Positions 29,580 through 40,775 are shown, counted from the stretch's first letter. The stretch is DNA of 52,879 nt from Chara braunii (GCA_003427395.1 BFEA01000639.1:739650-792528), one strand, 5' to 3'. A program made the numbers and translations. The notes: generated by a model not told the origin, from the letters alone.

Positions 29580-30630
29580 ATAGCCCTCCCTGTACCAGGA
29601 CATTACATCTAAGAGACAATGTCGTCCGAACCAACGTCTACCATAGCTGACCTGTTCTCGCCCCCTAGACTATCCCCGAACCCGTAGGTTGTCAAGGCAA
29701 CCCCCCCTGCTTCGCCACTGGATTGCCTTCATCCCTCAACAAAACCCCAGATCTCTCTACAAGGCCTCACACTCCTGTCCTTTGCACGTTACAGAGCAAC
29801 GCCCCAGTTCCGGCCAACATCGTTCTGACATCGACAAACCAGAGGCACATAACAAAGCAACTCTGTAGATATCAGTTCAGATTCGACCGTCTATGAAATC
29901 CTATACCCCGAATGAGGAAGAAGACCAGATGCTGCCAAAAATTACAGAACACCAGAAAGCTTGATATATCATATTTCAAAACTATGGAATTATGACGCAC
30001 CTGTTCTGTAGACTAATCTCCCCCCTCCCCTCCTACCCATCCCATCCCAACGCTGCCTCCACCGAAATGGATTACCCATATTACAAGCATCCCATCTCAA
30101 CCCCAACTTGGGGCAGTCCCACATTCCCCCTTCTTACCTCACAAAGGCATACAGTTCCCTCCCAAGGTATGCCTCTGCCCACCTTTTGCTCTAATTTGGC
30201 CCCACTGGGATGTGTACCCCCACCCCAACCCCAGAATAGGACAACCCACCAAATCTGCTCGCACCCCGTCCAAGGCTTCACCTCCCACTTTGCGTCGCTC
30301 CTGCAGACTGGAGCTCTCCCCTGTTCAATCCACCTTCCCTCCATTAGAAAAAAAACGTCAATGCTCAAAGAGGAGAATACAGAATAGGCATTCGAACCAA
30401 AGAGATTTACGTTGGAGAAATTTTGAAGACCAGGTTTCTACAAAAAAATTGGATAATTTTTGTTTTAATACAGAGAATGAACACCAGAGAATTACCAAGA
30501 TTTTAATACTTCGAACATGTTTAGCCACAACTTTAGCGAAATAATTCCAACTATAAAGATAATACGAAGAAGACACTGGAGAAAACCATCGTGAAAAAGA
30601 CTGACAGATAGAGAAGGAATTTAAGAATTC
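29580..30630. other. no gene recognised
   Basis: Mixed sequence with overlapping open frames of 131, 110 and 95 codons (29992-30645). They are proline-rich or charged without recognisable domains and overlap on opposite strands. I see no repeat shared with the rest of the window. Confidence 0.5.
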
Positions 30631-30635
30631 AATCA

Positions 30636-30921
30636 TAACTGACATTTCGTTAAAAGTGACATTTTTTCTAAATTCACGAAAGTGGACTTTCTTGTTGGGT
30701 GAGAAAGTGGCTATCTCACTTTGACCATATGATGTATCTCAACATAAAGTACAGTCACAATACATCCGACATCCGATCATCGGGCTTCGTCACGACGTCC
30801 AACCATCAGATGGTCCGACGTCATGGGGACAAAAAAAAACTAAAAAATATCGGTTTTTTCGTATGCTTAACTTCGTGAATTTAGAAAAAAAAAATGTCAG
30901 TTTTAACGAAATGTCAGTTTA
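30636..30921. mobile_element. MITE M2 with 48-bp terminal inverted repeats
   Basis: About 285 bp. The left end AACTGACATTTCGTTAAAA, then GTGACATTTTTTCTAAATTC, ACGAA is repeated inverted at the right (reverse complement AAACTGACATTTCGTTAAAA, then CTGACATT, T run, CTAAATTCACGAA). Inside each arm ACTGACATT is itself repeated. The centre has short palindromes (CATCCGATCATCGGG; two GACGTC). No coding frame. Flanking bases do not show an unambiguous target duplication, so the superfamily is open. Confidence 0.88.
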
Positions 30922-30949
30922 ATCCAGGAATCTATCACATATAATTTAG

Positions 30950-31920
30950 GCATATAAAAATACCATTTATGCTAGTTAGACGAGAGATTTCAGGTTCTTA
31001 AAATAACTTTAAATAAGGAATGTATTGGGACTTTAGTTAGGATATTAGTTAGAGAAGCTAGTTAGGATGGTAATGAGATGATGAGATTAGTACTAATTTA
31101 GTAGTTAGATTGATTATTAGATAGCAAAGTGACTAGATGAGGAATTTAAACACTAGATAACTATGAAGCAGTCTGCAGTCCAAGGGTAACTGAGACCGCC
31201 CCCTCTTCCCCCTCCCTCTCCGTATCCCAACTCTACCTACTTCAACCCTTCGTCCTCATCCCACCACCAATCCCTTTGCTCACTACCTCCCTCGCCATGT
31301 CCTTCAACCCTAAACTCCTCCCCTTCCTCTCCCCTTCCTCATTTCCCTCGTGATGTCTTACCCCTCCCCCGCCATTGCCCCAACCCCCCCATCCATTGCA
31401 ATTACCCACACCCACCTTCCTTTTGATATTAGAGCGAGAGACTCCAACAAACGAAGTAGCTATCAGGCTAGAGCAGAGCAAAGGACAATGCCAGTGAGGA
31501 AGTTAGGAAACGAGAAAGGAAGAAAAAGAAAGAGTGTAAAGGAGGAGAGAGTGGTAGGAGGAGAAAAAGGGAATTGATAGAGATGTGTGAGGGGGGAAAT
31601 GAAGTGGAAAGACGTGATGGATAAACGATCCAACCCCCTCCTCCTATGCCCAATCACCTTAATAATGATGATGATGAAGATGATGATGATGAAGATGATG
31701 ATGATGATAATATGATGACGATTACGATGATAATCCATCCTCCCGCACTGTGATGATGAAGATAATGACCCTGGTAAGTGTTTCTCCCACAATGCTGATG
31801 ATGATGACGATATTATTTGTGTCGCTGATGATAAACATAATGAACCTATAATGATCCTTACTGATGCTGCTGCTGCTGATGATCAAGATGACGCAGAACC
31901 TTTCTTCAAAAACTGCATTG
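30950..31920 (+). repeat. dispersed repeat R1, copy 2
   Basis: Same order as copy 1 at 850-1720: AT-rich segment with TTAGTTAGGATATTAGTTAG, pyrimidine-rich block (31195-31350), purine-rich block with AGAGCAGAGCAAAGGA (31430-31620) and long ATG/GAAGATG tract (31660-31720), continuing as GATGATGAC-type sequence to about 31900. The short frames here are products of the simple repeats. Confidence 0.5.
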
Positions 31921-32261
31921 GATGTCTCCTGCCAATCCTTCTCCCACTCCTCGTGATGACACTCTCCTCTTCTTCACTTGCCTCAGCCGACCCACCTCCA
32001 CTTGAAAAAAATGCAAGCTAAAGAGCATGAGTGACTCGTCATGAAGACTCACTTCCAATCGAAAGCAGGCTCCCCTCCATACGGCATGCTAGCCTGCAGC
32101 ATCACTCGATGAACCGTGAAGCAAGAAGATGGCAACAATGTGCTTTCAAAAGACACGGGAACACCAAGTGACACTTACATATCTGCCCTCTCGCCGTCTA
32201 GTCACCCCATCAGCATTTGTCCGAATAATGAAGAAAATATCCCCACCTTATTCCTAATCAT

Positions 32262-32650
32262 GCGCCCGCAAGCCAGCACAAGCCAGCACACGCGCCATGC
32301 TTGCTAGCTAGCCCGCAAGCCAGTGCACGCGCCATGCCCGCTAGCCAGCCCGCAAGCCAGCGCACGCGCCATGCTCGCTAGCCAGCCTGCAAGCCAGCGC
32401 TCATGCCATGCCCAGTAGCCACCGTGCGTGCCATGCTCGCTAGCCAGCCCGCAAGCCAGCGCACGCGCCATGCCCGCTAGCCAATCCGCAAGCCAGTGCA
32501 CGCGCCATGCTTGCTAGCCAGCCCACAAGCCAGCGCATGCACCATGCTTACTAGCCAGCCCGCAAGCCAGTGCACGCGCTATGCTCGCTACTAGCCCGCC
32601 CTCAAGCCAGGCGCGCGCCATGCCCAAGCCAGCGCACGCACCATGCCCAA
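32262..32650. repeat. minisatellite, period 37 bp, about 10 units
   Basis: The unit contains GCGCCATGCTCGCTAGCCAG, CCCGCAAGCCAGCGCAC. Successive GCGCCATGC starts at 32292, 32329 and 32366 give a period of exactly 37. Later units include a shortened one near 32401-32430. Differences between units are mostly C/T or G/A at CpG. The minus-strand Ala/Leu/Gly-rich frame across it is a by-product of the array. Confidence 0.92.
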
Positions 32651-32659
32651 GTCATTCAT

Positions 32660-35510
32660 CCTCTTCCTTGTCGTTTACCAACTGTTCACCCATCTTCGCA
32701 CTGACATTCTCTCCTTCCAACGGTATTTCCAGTTGCATTAGGTTCTTCTTTGCCAATTCCTGTGTCACTGAGGTCTGATTGTCCCCATTTCCTTTGTGAT
32801 GAGACTGATGTGTTTTTGCCCCGGTGGGTGAAGAACCCTTTTCTTTTCTCTTTCTCCTGAATGATCCGTCACTGTGTTAGTGTCCTCCTTTAATTCCTGC
32901 GAAATCTGACCAGTTTTCATTTGCAAAATCTGCTCTGTTTCTTGGGTCCTCCACCTGTCAATGATTGGAATTCTCCACGCATTCCCTTGTTGAGTCACAA
33001 GAGTCGAATGTGAGCTACCTGACTTGGCATTGACCTATGAGTGAGTCATACCTGCTGCAGTGGGTCGATTGATGGACGACTGTATGGTGAGGCTCCCGGC
33101 TGCCTCATCGCCCTTGATAGAATAATAGGGACTCTTACCCCCTCATGATGATGGGCCTCATCCTTCTATAGGAAAGAGTGGGGATGTTCATCGTGAAACC
33201 TGGTGAATTCAATTCATATTAATATACAAATTAATAGCAATTTACCACAAATACCTATAGACAGCTTAATCAGCACTTCACTGTTCGTCACTGCGGGTCT
33301 GTGTATCAGAATCCTACTCATTGTCTAAGGGGTGGTAAGAGTGACGATGAGGCGGACGAAGACGGTCGATAGGGAAAAAAAAGTCAGAGAGGTTGGAGAA
33401 GGATGAAGGGATATTAACGAGAGAAAACCGGAAGGCTGGGTAAATTTAGAATTAGTGATTCAAAATTATTTAGCTAATTGCAATCAAACTTGACTTCTTC
33501 ACCCTTGTCATGCATGCAAACAACGAAACAGCAAACTGGCGACATGCGCCCACACAGTACTCAAAGATATCGTAACCAGGTAAGAGTTCTCTTCAAACTG
33601 GCTATGGCGACTGAGCGCCCACACAACTCACTGTTCGCACTCTGGATCACCCTGGATGTCCCACACGCCACACTCTGGACATACACATAACACACACACC
33701 TACGCTACTATAGCTATGGCAGCTATGGCTGCCACTACCCTACCGTTACACTACGCTTCTCTGCCCACTTCGTCTTCGGGCACACTGCAAACCTCCCCGC
33801 ACAAGCTGCTGAGGCAGCGCTTCCGCATGGCATCCGCAGGAATGAATGAATGGCTGGACGCAGCCTCTTGATTTATACCTCTTCGCTGCGTTGGTCTGCC
33901 CTGTATCCCTCGGCCCACGATGTGCACACAGTCCTAGACGGTACTTGCTGGACAGGACCAGACTGACTAACTGGGACTTTTGACTCAGCAGGGTGGCCTA
34001 TCGCCACTTGACCACTTGCCTCTGTTTAGTGTAGGCCACTTAACCACTTGCCTCTGTTCAACGTAGGCCCACTCCGAAAGGCCACTTCTAGAAACCTCTG
34101 ACTTGGCCTTTCAGTGTTGTAGCAGCTACGACTTTGCCCCTTCAGGTAAGCAGTAGCTACGACCTTGACTTTTCAGGCATCCTACAACTAGGACTTCGGA
34201 GCTGTCTAGACTCCTACCCTACGAGTCCACAGTTTGATTCCCTTCTAAGCTGTGACCTACGACAATCTATCTACCACTGGTGTTTCCACAGGTCGCAAGT
34301 TCAAATCTACGGGTTGTCATCAATACTGTACACAGGTAAGAATGGGAACTAGGGATCGAGCCCTGGGATCTGCATTTGCTACTGCGAACTGGTGAATACC
34401 GTTTCATAATTCTGTGCGAGAAAAAAAGGGGCGGGGGAAACATGTGGTTGGGAATGCCTCTGGATGGGAAGAGGTATCATTGTTTTATGTGACAGGGGAT
34501 GTTGTGTAACCAAAGATGATGGGTGACGGGTATCGAAGAGGGTTGATTACGAAATGCTCGTATGATAAGACTCAGAGGAAAGTGGAGACTAGAGAGGGAA
34601 GGGCGGGTACGTTATACTGAGGAGAATGGGGGGGGTGTCCGCTACTGAGAGGGTGATGGGTAGTGGCACTGGTACATCATCCAAAGAAAAGCGTGGGGGG
34701 TGTGTTCTCTACTGGGAAACGTACACTGAGTGTGAGTGCAATTACACTACGACGAAGGGGGGATCTCTACTAGTATAGGGTATTATCACCTAATCCATCT
34801 ACTCTGTCCAGTGTTCAGCGGAGGGGACTTCAGAGGGTATGTTAGTCATGGACTTAGAAATGCTGCAAGGTGTGATGGAAGTAAGGAGAGAGAGAGTCAG
34901 GAGTGGAGATATCGGATAATTAATCAATTTAGACTGTTTGGTAAGTATGCAAAAAGTGAAACGCTGACCTGTCTAATTCCTTGATCGTTCTTTGCTACCA
35001 GAGTGTGAGTTAATTATTGCTACCAGAGTGTGAGTTAATTATGAATTACTTTGTCTCTTATTATCATAATGAGGATTCCAAGGATGTTAGTAATCCTGCC
35101 TAGGTTGGTAGAGCCCAAATTATGAATACTCTGGCTTGGAAGGATCCTCCAGCTAGGATTAAAACAGGGTGTGGGAGGTTAAGAACAGGGAAAGGTGATT
35201 GGCTGAAGGGGGGCCAGCACTCACGATTCACTATTGTCAACCTTGTCATCTGAAAAGAATTCCTTGCGTATGACGGCTCTCCTTTGAATATCTCCACTTA
35301 TGTCTCACTGTTGATTCCCTTCCTCTCCACTCTTCTCTGATCATTTTCTATCCTTCCTTGTACTGCTCTTCCGTCCCTGACCAGTGACCGCCGTCACAGT
35401 GACTGCCATCACTCTAATCTCTCTTACTTCCTAACTTCCCCTTTCCCAGCTTATTACTCCAACCGAGGCGATGCGCCTCCATACATCAGGCCTGTCTACC
35501 CCTCCCTGCC
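32660..35510. other. no gene; small tandem duplications
   Basis: No recognisable protein. Small direct duplications: ACCACTTGCCTCTGTT at 34011 and 34043 (period 32), a CAGTAGCTACGAC-like unit at 34120 and 34151, and GCTACCAGAGTGTGAGTTAA at 34994 and 35019 (period 25). Positions 34241-34312 end in GGTCGCAAGTTCAAATC, which looks like a tRNA T arm, but no convincing acceptor or D arm accompanies it. Confidence 0.5.
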
Positions 35511-35664
35511 AGGATTATGATTCTATTATTTTTCCTTCCACACAGCGGGTACTATCATGCAGGAGCCTTTACCTCGGCTCCTGTGATGACGTCAACATCG
35601 ATGCAATTGTGGACGATTTTTCTGAATGTCTCTGACTCCCATTACTCTAGTCAACCAGCCATTG

Positions 35665-35855
35665 ACTTCTGTTTTCTTTTTTTTTTCTTTTTTTTTTTTC
35701 TTTTTCTTTTTTTTTTTTTTTGTGGAAGGTTGATCATTGTCATTAAAAAACAGAGTTGAAGAGGCCGGGGCCCTCACAATTCTACCCGGAGTTATCCTGG
35801 GGCCATTACCCAGTTTAGGCTTAGCTGAAAATCGGGTCCAGCGTCCCTTCTGATA
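35665..35855 (-). mobile_element. short retroposon, antisense, second architecture
   Basis: Interrupted T tract (35676-35721) then on the minus strand, read from the far end: GAAGGGACGCTGGACCCGAT, TTTCAGCTAAGCC, AAACTGGGTAATGGCCCCAG, GATAACTCCGGGTAGAATTG, TGAGGGCCCCGGCCTC and the A-rich tail. It combines the GGGACGC module with the AAGCC-GGGTAATGGCCCC module and the CTCCGGGTAGA module seen at 40.53 kb. It lacks the CCACCAATAGATGGAGC module. Confidence 0.8.
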
Positions 35856-36388
35856 TCTAAAGCAACCAAGCAACCTTCCAAAAAAAGCTCAACCGTTAAG
35901 CTCAAAAAAGGTGCTGATAACTTTTCTCTCCACTTATCCTAGACCTGCCATGACCTACTACTACAATTAACTCAGCCACTACAATTAGACCTGCCAGTGA
36001 CTTCTGTTTTTACTTCAGTGAATACTTGCTTCCTCAGTCTTCCTTAACTTCGCCTATTCCACTTTGTCTTCCTATACCCCTTTCTACCCACCTGCACAAC
36101 TGAGGAAAAAAAAAGAAGATTGTCAACTTTGTGTCGTCCACTACTTTGATGGCCAAAAAAATCAGATACTTTGAATATCGCCTTGAAGTTCCTCCTGTAG
36201 TATGATCCACGGACCAGCTCTCTTCTATCCCTAATCACACACTTCACCATTCCAGGGGTTACCTCCACATTCACTCCAATGGCATTAGCATTGGCTTACG
36301 CCAATGCTTACCAGGCCATCTACCGTTCGCACTGCAGCGACGGCCATGCAGTCAGGTTCGTGGAATCCGAGCAGCAGGCTTGTTAGCC

Positions 36389-36582
36389 CACCGTGGACCA
36401 GGTGCGAGGCCACGTCAGCCTGTGACTCGGCAGCGCCAAGGACCTCTGTCGAGCGCGCGTGCACTAGGTGAATTGTCGTGGTCGCCACCGTGGACCAGGT
36501 GTGAGGCCACATCAGCCTGTGACTTGGCAGTGCCAAGGACCTCTGTCGAGCGCACGTGCGCTAGGCGAATTGTCGTGGTCGC
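36389..36582. repeat. tandem duplication, 2 x 97 bp, differing only at CpG
   Basis: Unit one 36389-36485 and unit two 36486-36582 both start CACCGTGGACCAGGTG. They differ at seven positions, and every difference is CpG in one copy and TpG or CpA in the other. The reading frames across it are not recognisable proteins. Confidence 0.93.
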
Positions 36583-37371
36583 CCGATAACCTCTTCCTAT
36601 CATGACCTGTGACACGAGTTCTTCAACAATGTACCAAGATTTGTTTGCCGGTTTCCGGCCACCCTCTGCCACTATGCAGGTGAAAAGGAAAGACAGAAAG
36701 CAGGAAGAAGCAATAGCATTGCTAATTTTTTCTTTCATTGAAATGACGTTTTGATATGGCCACTGATCTTGGTAGTCTACATTCTTAGACAAAGAAAGAA
36801 TTTGGGTAGATCAGGAATTGGCCCTCTTCTTTTTGTTTATGTGAGGCATTGGCCTTTAGGAAGGTATGCTTAGAGTCCTTTTTTTGTATGCACAGAGTCT
36901 GACACCTGGTATACTCTCGAAATTTAAAGAAAACACAAGCACTGCCACGCAGGTGGCCTCACGAGGCAAGGCACAAAATATAATGCTGCACGATCATCAG
37001 CACATGCAGAGGTGGCTGAGTTGAATGTGAGTTCCAATACAGGATAGTACACTTGAGGCCTACCTCAGGACCACTTTCTGGAATGCATCTAGCCTCAACG
37101 GCTGCCAGCTTCAGGCAATAATTGTCCAAGTGCATGGCCCTATTCTGTCTCTTACGGCTGTTACGCGGCTGTTCGAGACAAGGAATCGGTAGGGTAGGTT
37201 TTCAAAGAACGCCTTGGCAGGACATGGCTTCCCGATTGTGGCCAATGGCTATGATGCATGTGCCTGGCTGGAAGCTTGAGGCCACCATGTAGGCCTCCGT
37301 TCCTTGTAACACATGGTTTCAGTTGCTGGATGTGGCTCTTAAAAGAAAATCGCGAAGACCAGGAAACGCCC

Positions 37372-37491
37372 TAGTACTACCATCTTCCCCGAACACAAAG
37401 CGCCATGATAATGAACGCATACAAGCTATGTTTCCGGTCCTGTGCAGCCAAACTGGGGGTTCGTTGTGTTCGGGGGACGACGGTAGTACTA
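37372..37491. repeat. inverted repeat with 30-bp arms
   Basis: Left arm TAGTACTACCATCTTCCCCG then AACACAAAGC (37372-37401); right arm 37461-37491 is its near complement (CGAACACAA and TAGTACTACCGTCGTCCCC on the other strand). The spacer is about 60 bp. It could be a foldback element remnant or a hairpin RNA source. No target duplication seen. Confidence 0.75.
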
Positions 37492-37907
37492 CATACTTCT
37501 GCTCTGATAGGAGCTTAATGATAATGGGACAGTAGAAGTGGAGATGCTGACGAGATATGAAGTTGAAGATGGGGGGAGGATTGCTGAGGAGGGCAGTTCC
37601 TATCACCCCAACTTTCCCCTTTCCAGTGTCGATATGAATGGCAATCAACGGCCGAGGACGGAGTATCCAGATCATGACTGCGACCTTGCCCGAGGGCCAT
37701 GGACTGAGAATCAGGGTGGCTGGGAATGCCGTGAAGGGGGAGCGTGAGGGGGAGGGGGAGGGGGAGAGAGAGGGGGAGGTGGAGGGAGAGACTGTCGCCA
37801 CACCAGACATCTCGGCGCGGTACATGAACAGCTCATACACCAACCAACTAGTGGTATCGTTGGACATCGCAAGGTCAGACAGCTTGAGGTTAAGGGATAG
37901 GCGAGGC

Positions 37908-37965
37908 CTTTTTCTTTTTTTCTTTTTTCAAGTCCAGGGTGTTGTAGATGCCAGGCGAAGCCATA
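37908..37965 (-). mobile_element. retroposon family G, truncated antisense copy
   Basis: Minus strand: GGCATCTACAACACCCTGGA, CTTG, then AAAAAAGAAAAAAAG. The string CTACAACACCCTGGACTT before an A-rich tail is the 3' end of two longer copies at 38460-38720 and 52310-52580. Confidence 0.75.
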
Positions 37966-38459
37966 CTAACCTCGTCACAGGAGAAAGATAGAAAACACAA
38001 GAGAAAAGGAGAAGGGAAGGTGCAAACGTTAAAAAAAAAAAGAAAAGAAGGTGCAATCTACGGTCGATGTCTGTCTGAACTAGGACCATACAGATCGGCC
38101 ATGGAACGAAGAACAGTTGATGAGAGTGAGATTTAGTACAGTCTATGGCCGGTGCTGGTAGCTAAGGGCGCTTGTGTTGGTGGGTCTCTCTACAGGATTG
38201 GTTGGGTTGCCGGCCTCCTATATTCTGTTGACTATCAACAAAAACAAGTAGTAACGACAACAGTGTGCACAAAGAACAACCTAACAGCAAAAACAACAGT
38301 GACAACAGTTGTGTAAACAATGATAGGAATGCAAAATAGGTCCACCTACGAGACTTGTAGTGAAACGTCGATACCTAGCACCTGAAGTACCTGGGCGAGA
38401 AGGCTCGCACAAATATGCTTGGATCAGGGCTGAGTGGGGTGTGTGGGACTCAACTTATC

Positions 38460-38725
38460 CCTGGTACCTACAACCATGGTTCGGTCAGGTCACCCCCAAG
38501 GCTGGAGGGTGGCGATCCTGAGTGGTAGACACTGAGGTAGGATAGTGGGAGTAGGAGTGCGCCGGGAGAAACTACGAAAGAGGTAGGTTGGGAGGGAGTC
38601 CTATAGGATTAGGGGGCCTCTACCACATGGCCGAGTGTCGAAGGTGACTCTCATATGTCTGTAATCCAGCCTCTACAACAACCTGGGCTTTCTATAAAAA
38701 AAAAAAAAAATAGAATAAAATAGAA
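38460..38725 (+). mobile_element. retroposon family G, copy 2
   Basis: Shares with 52310-52580 the order GTTCGGTC, GATCCTGAGTG, ACTGAGGTAGGATAGT, GGAGTAGG, GGTAG and CCTCTACAACAACCTGGGC, then TTTCTATAAAAAAA. The A-rich tail runs 38695-38740. No coding frame. The 5' limit is unknown and could lie well upstream. Confidence 0.75.
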
Positions 38726-38905
38726 AAAGAAAAGAAAAGAAGGTGCAAATGTCACAAGGTCACACAGTGACTGAACTTTGTCTTGCAAACAAGGGACTCG
38801 AATGCCTGATAATCCCTCAGTTGCAGTGCATTGGCGCTGTGCCCGACTTCAGCTGAGGTTGCATACTGAGTGGGATTTGGCATTGTGATGAGGACTTTTT
38901 TTGTT

Positions 38906-39089
38906 GAGAAAACTACGGCGCAGTCAGGGATTGAGTTTGTAATTGCACTTGAGGCAAAAGGGCCGGTAATGCTGAATGTATGTGACCTACGTTTCGGGTC
39001 CGGTGGGGTCGCGTGGGTGTGTGTTGTATTCGCGGGATTGCCTGAAGTGCAATTACAAACTGTTTTCGTGACTGCGCCGAAGTTACCCC
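38906..39089. mobile_element. MITE M1, copy 2, lying in T tracts
   Basis: Same inverted ends as 11921-12086 (AAAACTACGGCGCAGTCAGG; CTGCGCCGAAGTTACC) and the same core string GGGCCGGTAATGCTGAATGT. It carries about 17 bp more in the centre (TGTGTGTTGTATTCGCG). T runs of 7 and 16 nt flank it. Confidence 0.9.
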
Positions 39090-39238
39090 TTTTTTTTTTT
39101 TTTTGAGAAGCACCAGGGCCCCGCTGCTAGGGAAGGTGGCAAGGACTTGGAACACTTGATAATGACTTGATGGACCCAGAATCGGAATGAGAATCAGAGC
39201 ACGGGATGTGAAAATAATGTGACAAAAGGACTAGAATA

Positions 39239-39282
39239 ATTTTTTTTTTTTTTTTTTTTTTTTTTTGGGGGGGGGGGGTTGG
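39239..39282. repeat. poly(T) followed by poly(G)
   Basis: A T run (39240-39266) is directly followed by G residues with a TT break. No target duplication found. The minus-strand Pro/Lys-rich frames here are products of this tract. Confidence 0.85.
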
Positions 39283-39352
39283 GGGGGGAAGAGATTTTTT
39301 GAGACTCCACGGCTGGCGGCAAACGTGAGTATTTTTGTTTCCACTCTGCCCA

Positions 39353-39505
39353 CCTCCGGCTTTTCAGGACACCAACCAATCCCGGTGCCTCTTTCCCGCC
39401 CGGGATGGCTGGTACGCCTGCCAACCTTTTCAGGTTGGCAAATGTACAAGCCATCCCGTGCGGAAAAGAGGCACGAGGATTGGGTGTGTGCTGAAAAAGC
39501 AGAGG
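39353..39505. repeat. long hairpin with 74-bp arms and 6-nt loop
   Basis: Left arm 39353-39426 and right arm 39433-39505 are roughly 80 percent complementary, separated only by TTTTCA. Matching pieces include CAATCCCGGTGCCTCTTT with AAGAGGCACGAGGATTG and GGGATGGCT with AGCCATCCC, closing with GCCAACC/GGTTGGC. Transcripts would form a long imperfect stem, as in young miRNA or hairpin siRNA loci; a foldback transposon is the alternative. Confidence 0.85.
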
Positions 39506-39814
39506 CAAACTTAGAGGATGTTCCCACCTCTTTTCTCTTCGGAAAGAACGTAAAAGTGCTGCGAAAGGTGGAGGCGCAGCACACGGAATGACATGATTGT
39601 AAAAGAATGCGACCCCACATGCCCTACCTCTGCAGGACTTTTCCGAACTGAGCAGTGCTATCTTGTGGTGCCTCCAGGATCCAACGGCCTGCACATCGGG
39701 GGAAAAAAAGAAAGGAAAAAACAAGGGCACCTTCTCTCTCACAGTGCAGGATTACCGTACGGGGGTGGTGTCTTTTTCCTATTTTTGAAAGAACTACTCG
39801 TGACGGTCCTCCTA

Positions 39815-39880
39815 CACTGTTTCCACCTCAGAGTCTTCGAAAAAAATAGGGCTACACTGTTTCCACCTCTTCGAAAAAAC
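39815..39880. repeat. imperfect tandem duplication
   Basis: CTACACTGTTTCCACCTC followed by TCTTCGAAAAAA occurs at 39815 and again at 39851. The unit is about 36-41 bp, with a small indel. Confidence 0.8.
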
Positions 39881-40189
39881 AGGGCCACCTCCGGCTCTCG
39901 CGGAAAGAAGCGGGATCCAAAAATTTACCAAAAAGTGCCTCGCCTAAAAGAAGTGGGATCGGACCCTTACCCAAAAAGGCAAGTCTTCCTGATCGGGTAA
40001 CAGAAACCTCGGGAAGTGCCGAAAATTGCTGTGGCGGCCGAGTCCCTTTTCGCTTGCCCATTCCCGTCGGCTCCGATTTTGGGTTGGCGGATGTTTTCCT
40101 GGCGCCAAGCACTGCCAAGAAGTGGGGACCTACCCTAAAAGAGAGATTCAAGAATGTAATAACAAGCATAGCAGGCTGGCCATTGTGGA

Positions 40190-40263
40190 TGAAGAAGATC
40201 TTTTTTTTTTTTTTTTTAATAAAGAAACATCTCTCAGAGATGCCACTGGTTGAAGAAGATCTT
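40190..40263 (-). mobile_element. 48-bp retro-insertion with 13-bp target duplication
   Basis: TGAAGAAGATCTT stands at 40190-40202 and 40251-40263. Between them are a T run, AATAAAGAAACATCTCTCAG and AGATGCCACTGGT. Read on the minus strand, this is a 30-nt transcript end (with the palindrome CATCTCTGAGAGATG) and poly(A). It is a severely truncated retroposed sequence of unknown source. Confidence 0.88.
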
Positions 40264-40429
40264 GCTGTTAATAATATGCTTTTCTCTGAAAACGAGGGCG
40301 CCAACTCCAAAATCAACGCGACTGTTGAGAAAAATAAGTAAACAAATAAATCAAAGTCATGATGCAGCAACATAGCCCAAACAGAAGGGCACTCAGTGTT
40401 ACTGGTGCCCTGTGCTGCTGGACTTCCGC

Positions 40430-40601
40430 ACACAATGCACCCTCATTTCGACTTTTTTTTTTTTTTTAATCATGCCAGAAAGAGAGTTTGCATACACTCG
40501 TTATCAGGGTGCATTATGTATATGCTGGTCACTCCGGGTAGACTGTGAGGACCCCGGCCTCAATGTTCTCAAATATCAATACAAGCCTTGGGCACTGGGC
40601 C

Positions 40602-40638
<37 letters not shown>

Positions 40639-40775
40639 TGCATTATGTTAGGGCCAAGATGGTCGCTGTGCCGCTGGACTAGTGTCTTCCCCCAAACACA
40701 ACTCACCCTCATTTGGACTGTCTCCCCCCAGAAAGATAGTTTGAATGCACTCATTATCAGGGTGCATTATGTTCG
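40430..40775. repeat. direct duplication, unit of about 100 bp
   Basis: CTGGACT, then CACCCTCATTT, then CCAGAAAGA, then AGTTTGCATACACTCGTTAT, CAGGGTGCATTATGT occur at 40419-40521 and in diverged form at 40674-40773. The retroposon at 40520-40634 landed at the end of the first unit. A T run (40446-40461) is extra in unit one. Confidence 0.82.
40520..40634 (+). mobile_element. short retroposon, second architecture, 14-bp target duplication
   Basis: AGGGTGCATTATGT at 40506-40519 and 40635-40648 flanks CACTCCGGGTAGACTGTGAG, GACCCCGGCCTC, then CAAGCCTTGGGCACTGGGCC, CTT and about 30 A. The first part matches the copy at 35.7 kb, and the GCCTTGGGCAC part matches the antisense copy at 49.95-50.04 kb. 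This defines a complete short element of about 115 bp with a small 3' hairpin (GGGC-AC-TG-GGCCC). Confidence 0.92.

Noticed and set aside
32304-32501. Ala/Leu/Gly-rich repeat protein
   Set aside because: It is a translation of the 37-bp minisatellite, whose period is not a multiple of three.
32262-32650. CRISPR-like array
   Set aside because: Units are contiguous and similar along their whole length, without unique spacers, in a eukaryotic context.
37319-37867. 182-codon minus-strand frame as a gene
   Set aside because: It crosses an inverted repeat and a GGGGAG simple repeat (Ser/Pro-rich translation) and shows no domain.
39194-40433. Long minus-strand frames of 182 and 193 codons as genes
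   Set aside because: They run through poly(T/G), the long hairpin and a retro-insertion, which supply the Lys and Phe runs; no domain is visible.
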